A DNA stretch of 64,000 bases. Origin: Rothia nasimurium. GTDB lineage: Bacteria; Actinomycetota; Actinomycetes; Actinomycetales; Micrococcaceae. Under the pieces are notes generated by a model. That model did no database searches. It was given only the letters and a program-made list of their open reading frames with translations, and was not told where the DNA came from. Positions 28,456 to 37,377 of this stretch are shown here, piece by piece. The position numbers and the translations under genes are program-made. How positions within the stretch are numbered: position 1 is the stretch's first letter; each line of letters starts with the position of its first letter. The stretch lies in assembly GCF_014217215.1 (NCBI RefSeq), contig NZ_CP056080.1:1550001-1614000 (forward strand), in the 5' to 3' direction.

Positions 28456-28546
28456 CTATCTACTAGGGGGCTCGCGTGGTCACCCCCACACCGGTTTTAG
28501 TGGCGAGCTGTCGCTAAATAAACAGGTATTACGTAGACTTGTCATT

Positions 28547-28930
28547 ATGGCTATCGCATTTTCAATTCTTCTTTTCTTGCACATCGTTGGTGCCGCAATG
28601 GTTTTCGGCCTGTGGCTAGGCACCTTTAAGCAGGGCATCGTTCTGCCCGGTCAGTTCCACGCGGCCCTGCTGCAGGTTGTCACCGGTTTTGCTCTCTACT
28701 TCATCCAGATGTCACAGAACATGGCTCTGAACCACATGATGATTGGCATCAAGATGGTGATTGCCCTGGTTATCGCTGTAGCGGCCTTTATGGGTCAGAA
28801 GAAGTACAAGGCTGCCCGCGCCCTGGGCACCCCTGAAAACGGTAAGAACGTAGCCCTGGCCCATACTGTTGGTGGCCTGGCTCTGATCAATATCGCTATC
28901 GCTGTTTTCATGCAGTACCCCCAGATCTAA
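28547..28930 (+). CDS. four-helix integral membrane protein, unknown function
   Basis: 127 aa with about four hydrophobic segments (about 3-25, 37-55, 63-84, 103-122) and short loops, one basic (GQKKYKAARALG). Codon use matches the neighbouring housekeeping genes, supporting a real gene. I cannot assign a family. It has its own start 160 bases after sucB, beyond that gene's terminator, and a shared terminator with the convergent pseudokinase gene. Confidence 0.72.
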   Translation: MAIAFSILLFLHIVGAAMVFGLWLGTFKQGIVLPGQFHAALLQVVTGFALYFIQMSQNMALNHMMIGIKMVIALVIAVAAFMGQKKYKAARALGTPENGKNVALAHTVGGLALINIAIAVFMQYPQI

Positions 28931-28958
28931 TAAGACGAGAACACCTAGGTTCTTACTC

Positions 28959-28995
28959 CCAGGGGCGGTGTACCGGTATGGTGCACCGCCCCTGG
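28959..28995. terminator. bidirectional terminator
   Basis: Perfect 12-bp stem CCAGGGGCGGTG (28959-28970) / CACCGCCCCTGG (28984-28995), extendable into the loop with ACC/GGT pairs. It lies between two convergent genes. Confidence 0.78.
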
Positions 28996-29021
28996 TCTAC
29001 ATAGAGGCAGGGCTGTAGGTA

Positions 29022-30677
29022 CTAGAGGGCGGACGGGTCTAGGGGCAGGGGCCGCGCCTCGGTCAGCAGGTAGGTTCCGCTTTCAAGCTGAAGGGTCAGC
29101 TCCACGCGTTGAAGTACCCTCTCATCGTGTCGGCTTATACCCTGCACTGCCAGTTCCTGGTCACTACCTGCGGGACTGTAGCCGGTCGCTTGCACCGTAG
29201 CCAGGATCCTGTAGCCGTTCTCGGTTGCCGTGATCTCGCTGATATCAACCAGTTCTGTGCTCATATCGGCTAAAGAGGCTGCACCTTCATGTGCCAGTAG
29301 CTGACTATCGGCTTCAGCTAAGGGTGAGCCTAAAACCGCGTAATCACCTATTTCCGTAGCTTCCCCAGAGGCAAGTACCCGGCTCCGGGCAGCTACGAGC
29401 TCTACTGCGAGAAGAGCTACGTCGTCATCGCTGAGTTCTAGGGTTACTACCTGGTCTTGCTCGACCTCTGTCTGCGGCTTCTCGCTAGCAGGCTGTTGAT
29501 CTGTCTCTGACGGTGCAAGTGCAGGGAGAGAGCCTGCTGCCTCAACCGCTGCCGGGGTAGCTGAATCGTGCTGGGGCTCTGATGCGAGCAGCTGATACCC
29601 GGCCCCGCCCAGGGCTAGAGCCCCTATCAGGACAGCGCCGCTCAGGGCCCAGCGCTCCCGCAGATACTGCCCCATCTGCATCTGCCCGGTTCCCACGGCC
29701 CGCCGCTTAAGGCGGGGCTTCCTCCGGTGAGGCGTCTTATTCCCCCGCGATACATCGGGCAGTTTCCCGTACATCTGACGACGTTGTTTTACCGCCCGGC
29801 GGGGCTCTATTGGCGCAGGCTGCCTGTAGGCAGGAAGGCGGGGACGCACGCTCTGGTGGGCGCTGAGATGGAGTTCGAGGGGCTCGGGGTCTGCTGCCAG
29901 TTCAATAAGTGCTAGTAGGTCAGTAAGCTGGGGCTGCTGGGCACGAGAGTCGATAGCGTCCTCAAGGGTCTGGGCAAGGGCGTCGCTGGCCTGGGGTACA
30001 GCCAGGTTCAGGGGAGCCCTCAGACGCATGGCCTTAGGCTCTTCCCCGGTGAGGCAGAGCCACAGCAGGGCAGCGCAGGCTGCGATGTCGTCTGCCTGTC
30101 GGCTCTTCTGTACCGCGGACGCCAGTGGGCGAGTATCGATATCGGGGGCAAGGAGTTTCAGCTCGCCCCTCACGGTGAAAACGCAGTGTCGGGCCGCTAG
30201 CTCAGAATAGGCAAAGCCCTGTTCGTGGAGGTAGGCCAGTGCCTGGGTGAGGGCTCTGGCAACGGTGGTTACCTGACCCAGTGGCAGTTTTCCCTTGGCT
30301 CGGCAATAGTCGGCGAGGGTGCCAGCCTCGGCAGGTTCATACCAGATATGGTAGGAGTCCTGCGATGAGGTCACCGCATCGACTCTCAGCACTGCGGGGT
30401 GAGAGGTGAGGGAACACAGCCGTTCTGCGGATTTCGCACTGGCTTCTGCATCGCCGGTGATCTGAGTCAGGGTGTAGGGGCCCGCCTGCAGCTCGAGATG
30501 GGCGGCACTTTGGTAGCCGCAGTCCACGATCCAGGTGCTGTGGTGGGCTCCGCTTTCAAGGCGGTAGCGCGGGGTTACGTCGGGTAGGTTACCGGGTATC
30601 GGCAGGGCCTGGTCGTTTTCTGGTTCAAGCGGTGCGGACGCCCGGGTCGGCTGGGGCAGGTCTGTGGGGGTAGTCAT
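29022..30677 (-). CDS. membrane-anchored pseudokinase-like protein
   Basis: 551 aa. Residues about 35-265 follow a protein-kinase fold: the hinge-like WYEPAEAGTLADYC, then VARALTQALAYLHEQGFAYSELAARHCVFTVRGELKLLAPDID where active kinases have the HRD and DFG loops. The catalytic Asp of HRD, the Asn of that loop and the DFG are not preserved, and no VAxK lysine is evident, so it is probably catalytically dead. A basic linker (RRAVKQRR ... RRKPRLKRRAVG) precedes one membrane helix (about 343-363) and an extracellular C-terminal domain (about 400-551). A signalling or scaffold role is inferred. Divergent from lipB. Confidence 0.75.
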   Translation of the reverse strand: MTTPTDLPQPTRASAPLEPENDQALPIPGNLPDVTPRYRLESGAHHSTWIVDCGYQSAAHLELQAGPYTLTQITGDAEASAKSAERLCSLTSHPAVLRVDAVTSSQDSYHIWYEPAEAGTLADYCRAKGKLPLGQVTTVARALTQALAYLHEQGFAYSELAARHCVFTVRGELKLLAPDIDTRPLASAVQKSRQADDIAACAALLWLCLTGEEPKAMRLRAPLNLAVPQASDALAQTLEDAIDSRAQQPQLTDLLALIELAADPEPLELHLSAHQSVRPRLPAYRQPAPIEPRRAVKQRRQMYGKLPDVSRGNKTPHRRKPRLKRRAVGTGQMQMGQYLRERWALSGAVLIGALALGGAGYQLLASEPQHDSATPAAVEAAGSLPALAPSETDQQPASEKPQTEVEQDQVVTLELSDDDVALLAVELVAARSRVLASGEATEIGDYAVLGSPLAEADSQLLAHEGAASLADMSTELVDISEITATENGYRILATVQATGYSPAGSDQELAVQGISRHDERVLQRVELTLQLESGTYLLTEARPLPLDPSAL

Positions 30678-30872
30678 GCTTTAGCTATACACCACCTGGC
30701 AGCGCCCCCGCCGGGAGTATCCACAGGGCCAGCATTTACGCTAGTCAACCGCATGAAGGTGCCCTGTGGATAAAAACGTCATCTAGCGTCACAACATCAC
30801 ATAGCGGGTTCAGACGACCAGAGTCTCCCTGAATATTTTCGCCCCACCGTCAAAAGGGCTACCCTAGAAGGT

Positions 30873-31550
30873 ATGGCACTTTTGTTTGAACGGGTCGGGC
30901 TTGCCCCCGACTATGTGGAATATACCTCCGCGCTGGACTACCAGCGCACCGTCCACGAAGAAGTCGCCACCGGCGTCCGGCAAAATACCGTCCTACTGCT
31001 AGAACACGAAGAAGTCATTACCGCCGGTAAGCGCACCGAAGACCACGAATACCCGACCGATAACCGCGTGCCCGTCATCAAAATTGACCGCGGTGGTAAG
31101 CTCACCTGGCACGGCCCGGGCCAGCTGGTTGGCTACCCTATCGTGCAGCTGCCCGAGCCCATCGACGTCGTCCGCTACGTGCGGGTACTCGAAGAGGTGC
31201 TCATCAACGTCCTGACCGATCTGGGCATCACCTGCCAGCGAGTCGAGGGGCGTTCAGGCGTCTGGGTGTTAGGCGATGGCGCCCTGGTGCAAGACAAAAA
31301 AATCGCAGCTATCGGCATCCGCGTTGCAAAGAACACCACCATGCACGGTTTCTCCATCAACTGCAACAACCCCACCGATCCCTTCGGCGCCTTTATCCCC
31401 TGCGGCATCACCGATGCGGGTGTCACCACCGTTAGCGAACAACTGGGGCGGAATATAACCCCCGCCGATATTGTTGACCGGGTAGAAGAAGAGCTGGCCC
31501 GTTACGCCGACCAGCTCGCCGCCGACTTCACACCGGCCCCCAGCGCATAA
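30873..31550 (+). CDS. lipB: lipoyl(octanoyl) transferase
   Basis: Transfers octanoyl from acyl carrier protein to lipoyl domains such as those of SucB. 225 aa. Conserved [18 protein letters not shown], the catalytic Lys region [18 protein letters not shown], and the catalytic Cys in [12 protein letters not shown]. Followed by lipA 68 bases downstream; the pair make the lipoyl cofactor in two steps. Confidence 0.96.
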
Positions 31551-31618
31551 ACCGCTCCCCGGCAGAAGCCGCCAGCACACCCACCACAGGTTTACCACCA
31601 AAAGGAGAACCCCACCTC

Positions 31619-32626
31619 ATGAGCGCCCAGCCAGAAGGCCGCAAGCTACTTCGCGTTGAAGCCCGCAATGCAGAGGTCCCCATCGAGAAGAAGCCCTCAT
31701 GGATCAAAACCAAGGCCAAGGTTGGCCCCGAATACAAAGAAATGGTTGACCTAGCCCGAGGCTCTGGCCTTCACACCGTGTGTGAAGAGGCCGGCTGCCC
31801 CAACATCTACGAGTGCTGGGAAGACCGCGAAGCAACCTACCTGATTGGCGGTTCAGAGTGCACCCGCCGCTGCGACTTCTGCATGATCGACACCGGTAAG
31901 CCCGTTGCTATTGACCGCACCGAGCCCCTTAAGGTGGCCCTCAACGTCAAGAAGATGGGCCTACGCTACGCCACCGTCACCGGTGTAGCCCGTGACGATC
32001 TTGAGGACGGCGGCGCCTGGCTTTATGCCGAAACCATCCGCCAGATTCACCGCGTTTCTCCCAACACCGGCGTCGAAATCTTAATCCCCGACTTCAAGGG
32101 TAAGGAAGAGGACGTGCAGCAGGTCATCGATGCAGCGCCCGAGGTCTTCGCCCACAACCTTGAGACCGTCCCGCGTATCTTCCGTCAGATTCGCCCCGCC
32201 TTCCGCTACGAGCGCTCCCTAGACGTCATCACCCAGGGTAAGGAAGCCGGTCTGATTACCAAATCCAACCTGATTCTGGGCATGGGTGAAACCAACGAAG
32301 AGGTCTACGAGGCCCTCTGCGACCTGCACGATGCCGGCTGCGACCTGATTACCCTCACCCAGTACCTGCGCCCGGGCCCCCTCTTCCACCCCATCGAGCG
32401 TTGGGTCAAGCCCGCCGAGTTCGTTGAGCTCTCAAAGATGGCCGAAGAAATTGGCTTTGCCGGCGTGATGGCAGGCCCCATGGTGCGCTCGTCCTACCGT
32501 GCAGGTAAACTCTGGGCCCGTGCCATGAAGAAGCAGGGGCGCGAAATCCCTGAGCATCTGTCGCATATCGACGACTCAGGCTTTGCTATGCAGGAAGCTA
32601 GCTCCCTGGTAGCAGCAGGGGCCTAA
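31619..32626 (+). CDS. lipA: lipoyl synthase (radical SAM)
   Basis: Inserts two sulfurs into octanoylated lipoyl domains. 335 aa. Auxiliary cluster cysteines in [12 protein letters not shown], radical-SAM cluster CTRRCDFC, and the C-terminal RSSYRAG with the conserved Arg-Ser-Ser-Tyr. AAAGGAG lies 11 bases upstream of the ATG. Same order lipB-lipA-DUF4191 as Rv2217-Rv2219. Confidence 0.97.
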
Positions 32627-32648
32627 AGGACGCTACCCCCAGGGTTTC

Positions 32649-32680
32649 AAGCGCCCACCGGTTTCATCGGTGGGCTCTTG
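32649..32680 (+). terminator. probable terminator after lipA
   Basis: Stem GCCCACCG (32653-32660) / CGGTGGGC (32668-32675) with AAG/CTT extension and a short CTTG tail; no real T-run. Confidence 0.6.
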
Positions 32681-32751
32681 CCGTATAGAATGGGTAAGTT
32701 AGGGCGCGTATCGCACCCGCCCGCCCAGAATCGACTCACGAAGGAAACACA

Positions 32752-33501
32752 GTGGCTGAATCCCGTGGCAGCACCCGCGCACAGACCCGCGAAGAAAAGA
32801 AGAAGGCTCGCGAAGAGCGCCGCGCCCAGCGCGGCCCCGGCATGTTTGCTCAGATGAAGCAGGTCTATGCCATGACCCGCAAGCAGGACCCCAACATCCC
32901 CTGGATTCTTGCTCTGGTCTTCTTTGGCACCGTCCTGGTCTTCCTGCTGATCGGCCTGCTGCTCAACAACTGGATTACCTTCCTTCTCATCGGTATCCCC
33001 CTGGGCATTCTTTTCGCTGTCATGGTGCTCTCCCGCCGGGCAGAAAAGGCAGCTTTCGCCCAGCTGGAAGGTCAGCCCGGTCGCTCCGGTGCAGCTCTTT
33101 CAACCCTGCGCCGCGGTTGGATTTTCGAGCAGCAGCCCGTTGCCGCTAACAAGTCCCAGGACGTCGTCTTCCGCGCCATCGGCCGTCCCGGCATCGTCCT
33201 GGTCACCGAAGGCCCTACCGGCCGCGTCAACGGTCTGGTCCAGAAGGAAAAGCTCAAGTACGCCAAGATTGTACCGACCGTTCCCGTAACCGTCATCAAC
33301 ACCGGGCACGCTGACGGCCAGGTTGAACTCAAGCAGCTCACCAAGACCATGAACAAGCTGCCCAAGAAGCTCACCCAGCAGGAAATGCACCAGGTAGCTA
33401 ACCGCATCGATTCGCTCTCGAAGCACAACAACATGCTGAACGCTATCCCTAAGGGTATTGACCCCATGCGTATGCGCCCCGACCGTCGAGGCATGCGCTA
33501 A
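32752..33501 (+). CDS. DUF4191 membrane protein
   Basis: 249 aa. A very basic, charged N-terminus (residues 1-30, EEKKKAREERRAQR) is followed by two close membrane helices (about 50-90), then a cytosolic domain containing RRGWIFEQQPVAANKSQDVVFRAIGRPGIVLV and a basic C-terminus. This is the DUF4191 family, always found near lipA in actinobacteria (Rv2219). GTG start with GAAGGA upstream. Function unknown; the constant company with lipA suggests but does not prove a link to lipoylation. Confidence 0.88.
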   Translation: MAESRGSTRAQTREEKKKAREERRAQRGPGMFAQMKQVYAMTRKQDPNIPWILALVFFGTVLVFLLIGLLLNNWITFLLIGIPLGILFAVMVLSRRAEKAAFAQLEGQPGRSGAALSTLRRGWIFEQQPVAANKSQDVVFRAIGRPGIVLVTEGPTGRVNGLVQKEKLKYAKIVPTVPVTVINTGHADGQVELKQLTKTMNKLPKKLTQQEMHQVANRIDSLSKHNNMLNAIPKGIDPMRMRPDRRGMR

Positions 33502-33518
33502 GCCGCAGGTTTCCCATC

Positions 33519-33560
33519 AAGAAGGGGCCCGCTCAACAGATGTTGAGCGGGCCCCTTCTT
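33519..33560. terminator. strong bidirectional terminator
   Basis: Perfect inverted repeat with arms of 20 bases (33519-33538 and 33541-33560) around a two-base centre, containing GGGGCCCGCTCAACA and its complement, and ending in CTTCTT. It is shared by the DUF4191 gene and the convergent VTT-like gene. Confidence 0.9.
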
Positions 33561-33575
33561 CATGCGTACAGGCTT

Positions 33576-34289
33576 TTACTGCACGGGCTTCTTCTTTGAA
33601 CCGCGCCACCAGTTCATGATGAAAACGTAGGCAATTAGGGCCAGGGTTATCTGCATCATGTAGCGGTCGATGGTCTCAAGAGTGGGCTGGACGCCCTCAC
33701 CGAAACGCAGCCCCAGGTAGAGGTAAAAGAGCTTATTGCCGATTGCTAGCAGGTAGATGTAGAGGCCGATAACCCAGCCCTTGAGCTTACGGATACCGGC
33801 GATAGCCACCAGAATCGTCGCCGGAATCGGTGAGAAAGGGATAAAGCCCAGCAGCAGACTCAGAAAGAGGTGCTTCTCAACAAAACCCTCAAGTTTGCGC
33901 CACCACAGGGGGGTGTGGTTAGCGAACAGCCAGGTGATGAAGTCCTGCCCCCAGTGCTTCCCCATAAAGAAGTAGACCGCCATGAACTTGATGTGGCTGG
34001 CGGCAGCAACTGCGGTCAGGGCTGCCAGCATAAGGGCAGCTCCCTGGTTCTGGGCTGCGGTAATCAGCAGACCCAGCCCTGAACCGGTCAGCAAAGAAAC
34101 CAGCCAGGGAGCGTTGACCAGCAGATTAGGTCGCAGGGGAATCATGACCATCGAGAAAATGGTCATGAAGGCGAGCAGGCTCAGCAAGACCTTGTCGATT
34201 GGTCTGGGCTGGGTCAGAAAGGACGGCAGCGCCGGGTCATTCTCTTTCGGCGGCTCTTCGCCGGTAGGGTTCGTCATATCGTCTTTCAT
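33576..34289 (-). CDS. VTT/DedA-like membrane protein
   Basis: 237 aa. A proline-rich cytosolic N-terminus is followed by about five hydrophobic segments and re-entrant-type pieces. The motif LLGFIPFSPIPATILVAIAGIRKLKGWVIG resembles the conserved core of VTT (DedA/SNARE-associated) proteins that flip phospholipids or carrier lipids. It begins immediately after the TAA of the RDD gene, with no gap, so the two are cotranscribed. The family call is moderately secure. Confidence 0.65.
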   Translation of the reverse strand: MKDDMTNPTGEEPPKENDPALPSFLTQPRPIDKVLLSLLAFMTIFSMVMIPLRPNLLVNAPWLVSLLTGSGLGLLITAAQNQGAALMLAALTAVAAASHIKFMAVYFFMGKHWGQDFITWLFANHTPLWWRKLEGFVEKHLFLSLLLGFIPFSPIPATILVAIAGIRKLKGWVIGLYIYLLAIGNKLFYLYLGLRFGEGVQPTLETIDRYMMQITLALIAYVFIMNWWRGSKKKPVQ

Positions 34290-34751
34290 TTATCGAATCA
34301 TCACCAAAATAGTATGGCGGGCCCGGTCGTGTAGGCCGCGCTGGTCGGCATCCATAATGACAACGGGCAGCACCAGCATGACCATAGACTGGCGAATCAG
34401 AGCGGTCAGCCAGCCAGCAGGCTTACCATCAAGTCGCTGTACCTGCATACCGAGGGCAAAATGCCCCACCGTATGCCCCATAAAACCGACGGCAGCAACC
34501 ATATAGAGCCAGAAAATAACCAGCTGGGCAACATCAAGCACAGCGGTATTCACGCCCGGAAAAACTGTCTGCCCCAGCACAAAAAACATGCCCTCAATGA
34601 GCAGCCAGTCAATCCAAAAGGCCAGCAAACGGCGCACCGGGCGAGCGATAGCACCCCGCCCCGACCGCGGCCTGCCCATATTCTGCCCGGGGTACTCCTG
34701 GTCGGTAGGAGCCCCCTCTATCCAAGAACCTAAATCTCTTCTCGTAACCAC
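34290..34751 (-). CDS. RDD family membrane protein
   Basis: About 153 aa from GTG 34751, chosen because the following MVTRRDLGSWIEG matches the usual N-terminus of this actinobacterial subgroup; the frame is open up to 34841. The RDD motif region ARPVRRLLAFWIDWLL is followed by three membrane helices and a C-terminal basic patch (DQRGLHDRARHT). A homologue (Rv2219A) lies beside glnA1 in M. tuberculosis. Function unknown. Confidence 0.82.
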   Translation of the reverse strand: MVTRRDLGSWIEGAPTDQEYPGQNMGRPRSGRGAIARPVRRLLAFWIDWLLIEGMFFVLGQTVFPGVNTAVLDVAQLVIFWLYMVAAVGFMGHTVGHFALGMQVQRLDGKPAGWLTALIRQSMVMLVLPVVIMDADQRGLHDRARHTILVMIR

Positions 34752-34879
34752 CCAACTAACCTTACCGGCTCCTACCCCCTTTCCGCCCAAGAAAACCGGG
34801 CGCAGGTGTCCTACCCTCTGAGAAACCTGACCCCAAACCACCTACACTAGAAAAGGGGAACCTAGCCACCCAAACCCAC

Positions 34880-34947
34880 GTAACACCAATGCAACCAAGG
34901 CGCCGGTACGTTACACACGCGAAACAAAAGCGATACTTTAGGGCAAA
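34880..34947 (+). promoter_or_regulatory. GlnR-like operator upstream of glnA1
   Basis: The actinobacterial GlnR site is built of GTNAC-N6-GAAAC pairs. Here GTTAC (34910-34914), six bases, GAAAC (34921-34925), six bases, GATAC (34932-34936), six bases and GCAAA (34943-34947) follow with exact spacing. The first pair is perfect and the second is degenerate. A further GTAAC-N6-GCAAC lies at 34880-34895. It is 90-157 bases before the glnA1 start. The GlnR gene itself is not in the window. Confidence 0.5.
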
Positions 34948-35036
34948 AAATACACCCTAGGCTAGAAACAACAGCGAGGGAGCCCACCCAACCGGGCACC
35001 CATGGGTCGAAAACAACTCAAGGAGAACAAACGACC

Positions 35037-36461
35037 ATGTTCACTACCGCACAGGAAGTCCTCGACTTCATCAAGAACGAAGACATCAAGTTCGTTGACA
35101 TCCGCTTCTGCGACCTGCCCGGCGTACAGCAGCACTTCAACCTGCCCGCTAAGGCTATCGACGAAGACTTCTTCACCGTAGGCCAGATGTTCGACGGCTC
35201 CTCAATCCGCGGCTTCCAGGGCATCGCCGAATCAGACATGCAGCTGATCCCCGACGTCGCCAGCTGCTATGTTGACCCCTTCCGCCTTGAGAAGACCCTG
35301 GTCGTTACCGGCTCCATCGTCAACCCCCGCACCGGCGAGTCCTATCACCGCGACCCCCGTGGCGTCGCCGAACGCGCCGAAGAATACCTGAAGTCAACCG
35401 GCATCGCCGACACCGCCTTCTTCGCATCAGAAGCAGAATTCTTCGTCTTCGAAAACGTCCAGCACGAAGTTACCCCCCAGTCAGTCTTCTTCAAGATCGA
35501 CTCAGACGAGGCACCCTGGAACTCCGGCCGCAAGGAAGAGGGCGGCAACCTCGGTAACAAGACCCTCACCAAGGGCGGCTACTTCCCCGTTTCCCCCGTC
35601 GACAAGCAGGCTGACCTGCGTGACGCCATGTGCGTAGCCCTCGACGAGGTAGGCCTCGAAGTAGAGCGCTCCCACCACGAAGTAGGTGCCCCCGGCCAGG
35701 CTGAGATCAACTACAAGTTCTCCACCCTCACCCAGGCAGCAGACGACCTGCTCAAGTTCAAGTACGTCATCAAGAACACCGCTGACCAGTGGGGCAAGAC
35801 CGTCACCTTCATGCCCAAGCCCGTCTTCGGCGACAACGGCTCAGGCATGCACTGCCACCAGTCACTCTGGCAGGACGGTGAGCCCCTCTTCTACGACGAG
35901 CGCGGCTACGCGGGTCTCTCAGACGTTGCCCGCTGGTACATCGGCGGTCTGATTGAGCACTCCTCATCAGTTCTGGCCTTCACCAACCCCACCGTCAACT
36001 CCTACAAGCGCCTGGTGCCCGGTTACGAAGCCCCCATCAACATGGTCTACTCCCAGGGCAACCGTTCCGCCGGCATCCGCATCCCCATCACCGGCACCAA
36101 CCCCAAGGCCAAGCGCCTCGAGTTCCGCGCACCCGACCCCTCCTCCAACCCCTACCTGGCCTTCGCAGCCCAGCTCATGGCTGGCCTGGACGGCATCCGC
36201 AACCGCATCGAACCCCCTGCACCCATCGACAAGGACCTCTACGAGCTGCCTGCCGAAGAGGCCGCAGACATCAAGAAGGCTCCCGCTAACCTGGAAGAAG
36301 CCCTGGATGCTCTGGAAGCAGACCACGACTTCCTGCTGGCAGGCGACGTCTTCACCGAAGACCTCATCTCAGCCTGGATCGACTACAAGCGCAGCAACGA
36401 GCTCGCTCCCCTGCTGCTGGTCCCCCACCCCCTCGAATACCAGATGTACTACGGCGTCTAA
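35037..36461 (+). CDS. glnA: glutamine synthetase type I (GlnA1)
   Basis: Makes glutamine from glutamate, ammonia and ATP; dodecamer in the cytosol. 474 aa. Substrate and metal motifs [29 protein letters not shown] and [17 protein letters not shown], and the adenylylation loop DLYELPAEE whose Tyr is the target of GlnE encoded nearby. Ribosome site AAGGAG upstream. Preceded by a GlnR-like operator and followed by a strong terminator. Gene order matches the lipA-glnA1-glnE-glnA2 region of M. tuberculosis. Confidence 0.97.
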   Translation: MFTTAQEVLDFIKNEDIKFVDIRFCDLPGVQQHFNLPAKAIDEDFFTVGQMFDGSSIRGFQGIAESDMQLIPDVASCYVDPFRLEKTLVVTGSIVNPRTGESYHRDPRGVAERAEEYLKSTGIADTAFFASEAEFFVFENVQHEVTPQSVFFKIDSDEAPWNSGRKEEGGNLGNKTLTKGGYFPVSPVDKQADLRDAMCVALDEVGLEVERSHHEVGAPGQAEINYKFSTLTQAADDLLKFKYVIKNTADQWGKTVTFMPKPVFGDNGSGMHCHQSLWQDGEPLFYDERGYAGLSDVARWYIGGLIEHSSSVLAFTNPTVNSYKRLVPGYEAPINMVYSQGNRSAGIRIPITGTNPKAKRLEFRAPDPSSNPYLAFAAQLMAGLDGIRNRIEPPAPIDKDLYELPAEEAADIKKAPANLEEALDALEADHDFLLAGDVFTEDLISAWIDYKRSNELAPLLLVPHPLEYQMYYGV

Positions 36462-36489
36462 GCCCCGGTAAACTGACATTCACAAGCAC

Positions 36490-36538
36490 AAAGCCGCGCT
36501 AGGCGTCCGCACCGCAAGGACGCCGCAGCGCGGCTTTT
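36490..36538 (+). terminator. intrinsic terminator after glnA1
   Basis: Two-part stem: AGCCGCGCT (36492-36500) with AGCGCGGCT (36527-36535), and GGCGTCC (36502-36508) with GGACGCC (36518-36524), followed by TTTTGTG. Confidence 0.88.
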
Positions 36539-36571
36539 GTGCACCACCCCCGCTTACTCAAGGAGAGACCC

Positions 36572-37324
36572 ATGAGCCCCCAAAGCTCCATTCTCGAAGG
36601 CCGCAGCACCATCTACCGCAACGAGGTCTTCCAAACCGGCCTGATGAGCCAGCTTCTCGACGGCATCTACGACGGGGATATGACCATCGGTGAGCTACTG
36701 GGTCACGGAAACTTCGGCGTGGGCACCTTCGACGGCCTCGACGGGGAAATGATCGTGCTCGACGGCACCTGCTACCAGATGCGCTACGACGGTTCCATCT
36801 CGCTCGCCTCGCTCGACCAGAAGACCCCCTTCGCCGTCATCACCAACTTTGTACCCGCCATCAAGCGCGAACTCCCCACCAACCTGCTGCGCACCTCAGC
36901 TAGCCAGGTACTGGATAACTTCACCCTGTCAGATAACTACATGTACGCCATCAAGATTGTGGGCGACTTCGAGTGGGTACGCACCCGCACGGTCAAGAAG
37001 CAGGAGAAGCCCTACCCCAAGATGGTGGACGCTGTAGAGGGTGAAGACATCGTCCAGTTCAACAATGTACCCGGCACCATCGTAGGCTTCCGCACCCCCA
37101 TCTACGAGCAGGGCATCGGTGTGCCCGGCTGCCACGCCCACTTCATCGACGACGAGCGCACCCGCGGCGGGCACGTGGTCGACTTTAAGCTGCGCAGTGC
37201 CCACGTGGAAATCTGCCCCGGCACCGGCCTGCGCCTACACCTGCCCCTGAACGAAGCGTTCTCGAACGCAGACCTATCACCCGAAGACCTGGCAGACCAG
37301 ATTTCAAAGGCTGAGAAGCACTAG
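36572..37324 (+). CDS. budA: alpha-acetolactate decarboxylase
   Basis: Converts acetolactate to acetoin, a fermentation step that drains pyruvate without acid. 250 aa from ATG 36572, which has AGGAG upstream; the earlier ATG in the glnA1 terminator is rejected. Zn-site histidines in GCHAHFIDDERTRGGHVVDF (three His), with GNFGVGTFDGLDGEM near the N-terminus. It sits between glnA1 and glnE, where related actinobacteria usually have no such gene. No acetolactate synthase or butanediol dehydrogenase gene is adjacent. Confidence 0.93.
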   Translation: MSPQSSILEGRSTIYRNEVFQTGLMSQLLDGIYDGDMTIGELLGHGNFGVGTFDGLDGEMIVLDGTCYQMRYDGSISLASLDQKTPFAVITNFVPAIKRELPTNLLRTSASQVLDNFTLSDNYMYAIKIVGDFEWVRTRTVKKQEKPYPKMVDAVEGEDIVQFNNVPGTIVGFRTPIYEQGIGVPGCHAHFIDDERTRGGHVVDFKLRSAHVEICPGTGLRLHLPLNEAFSNADLSPEDLADQISKAEKH

Positions 37325-37377
37325 TGAGTTAGGCTGTTGCCTCCCAAGTAGCGCTACCTAGAGTGGTAAACCGTCTT

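Noticed and set aside
34752-34841. N-terminal extension of the RDD protein
   Set aside because: The extra 30 residues do not resemble the family; the GTG at 34751 gives the usual N-terminus.
35686-36471. Ser/Thr/Pro-rich frames overlapping glnA1
   Set aside because: Frame shadows of the glutamine synthetase gene; no ribosome site and no family signature.
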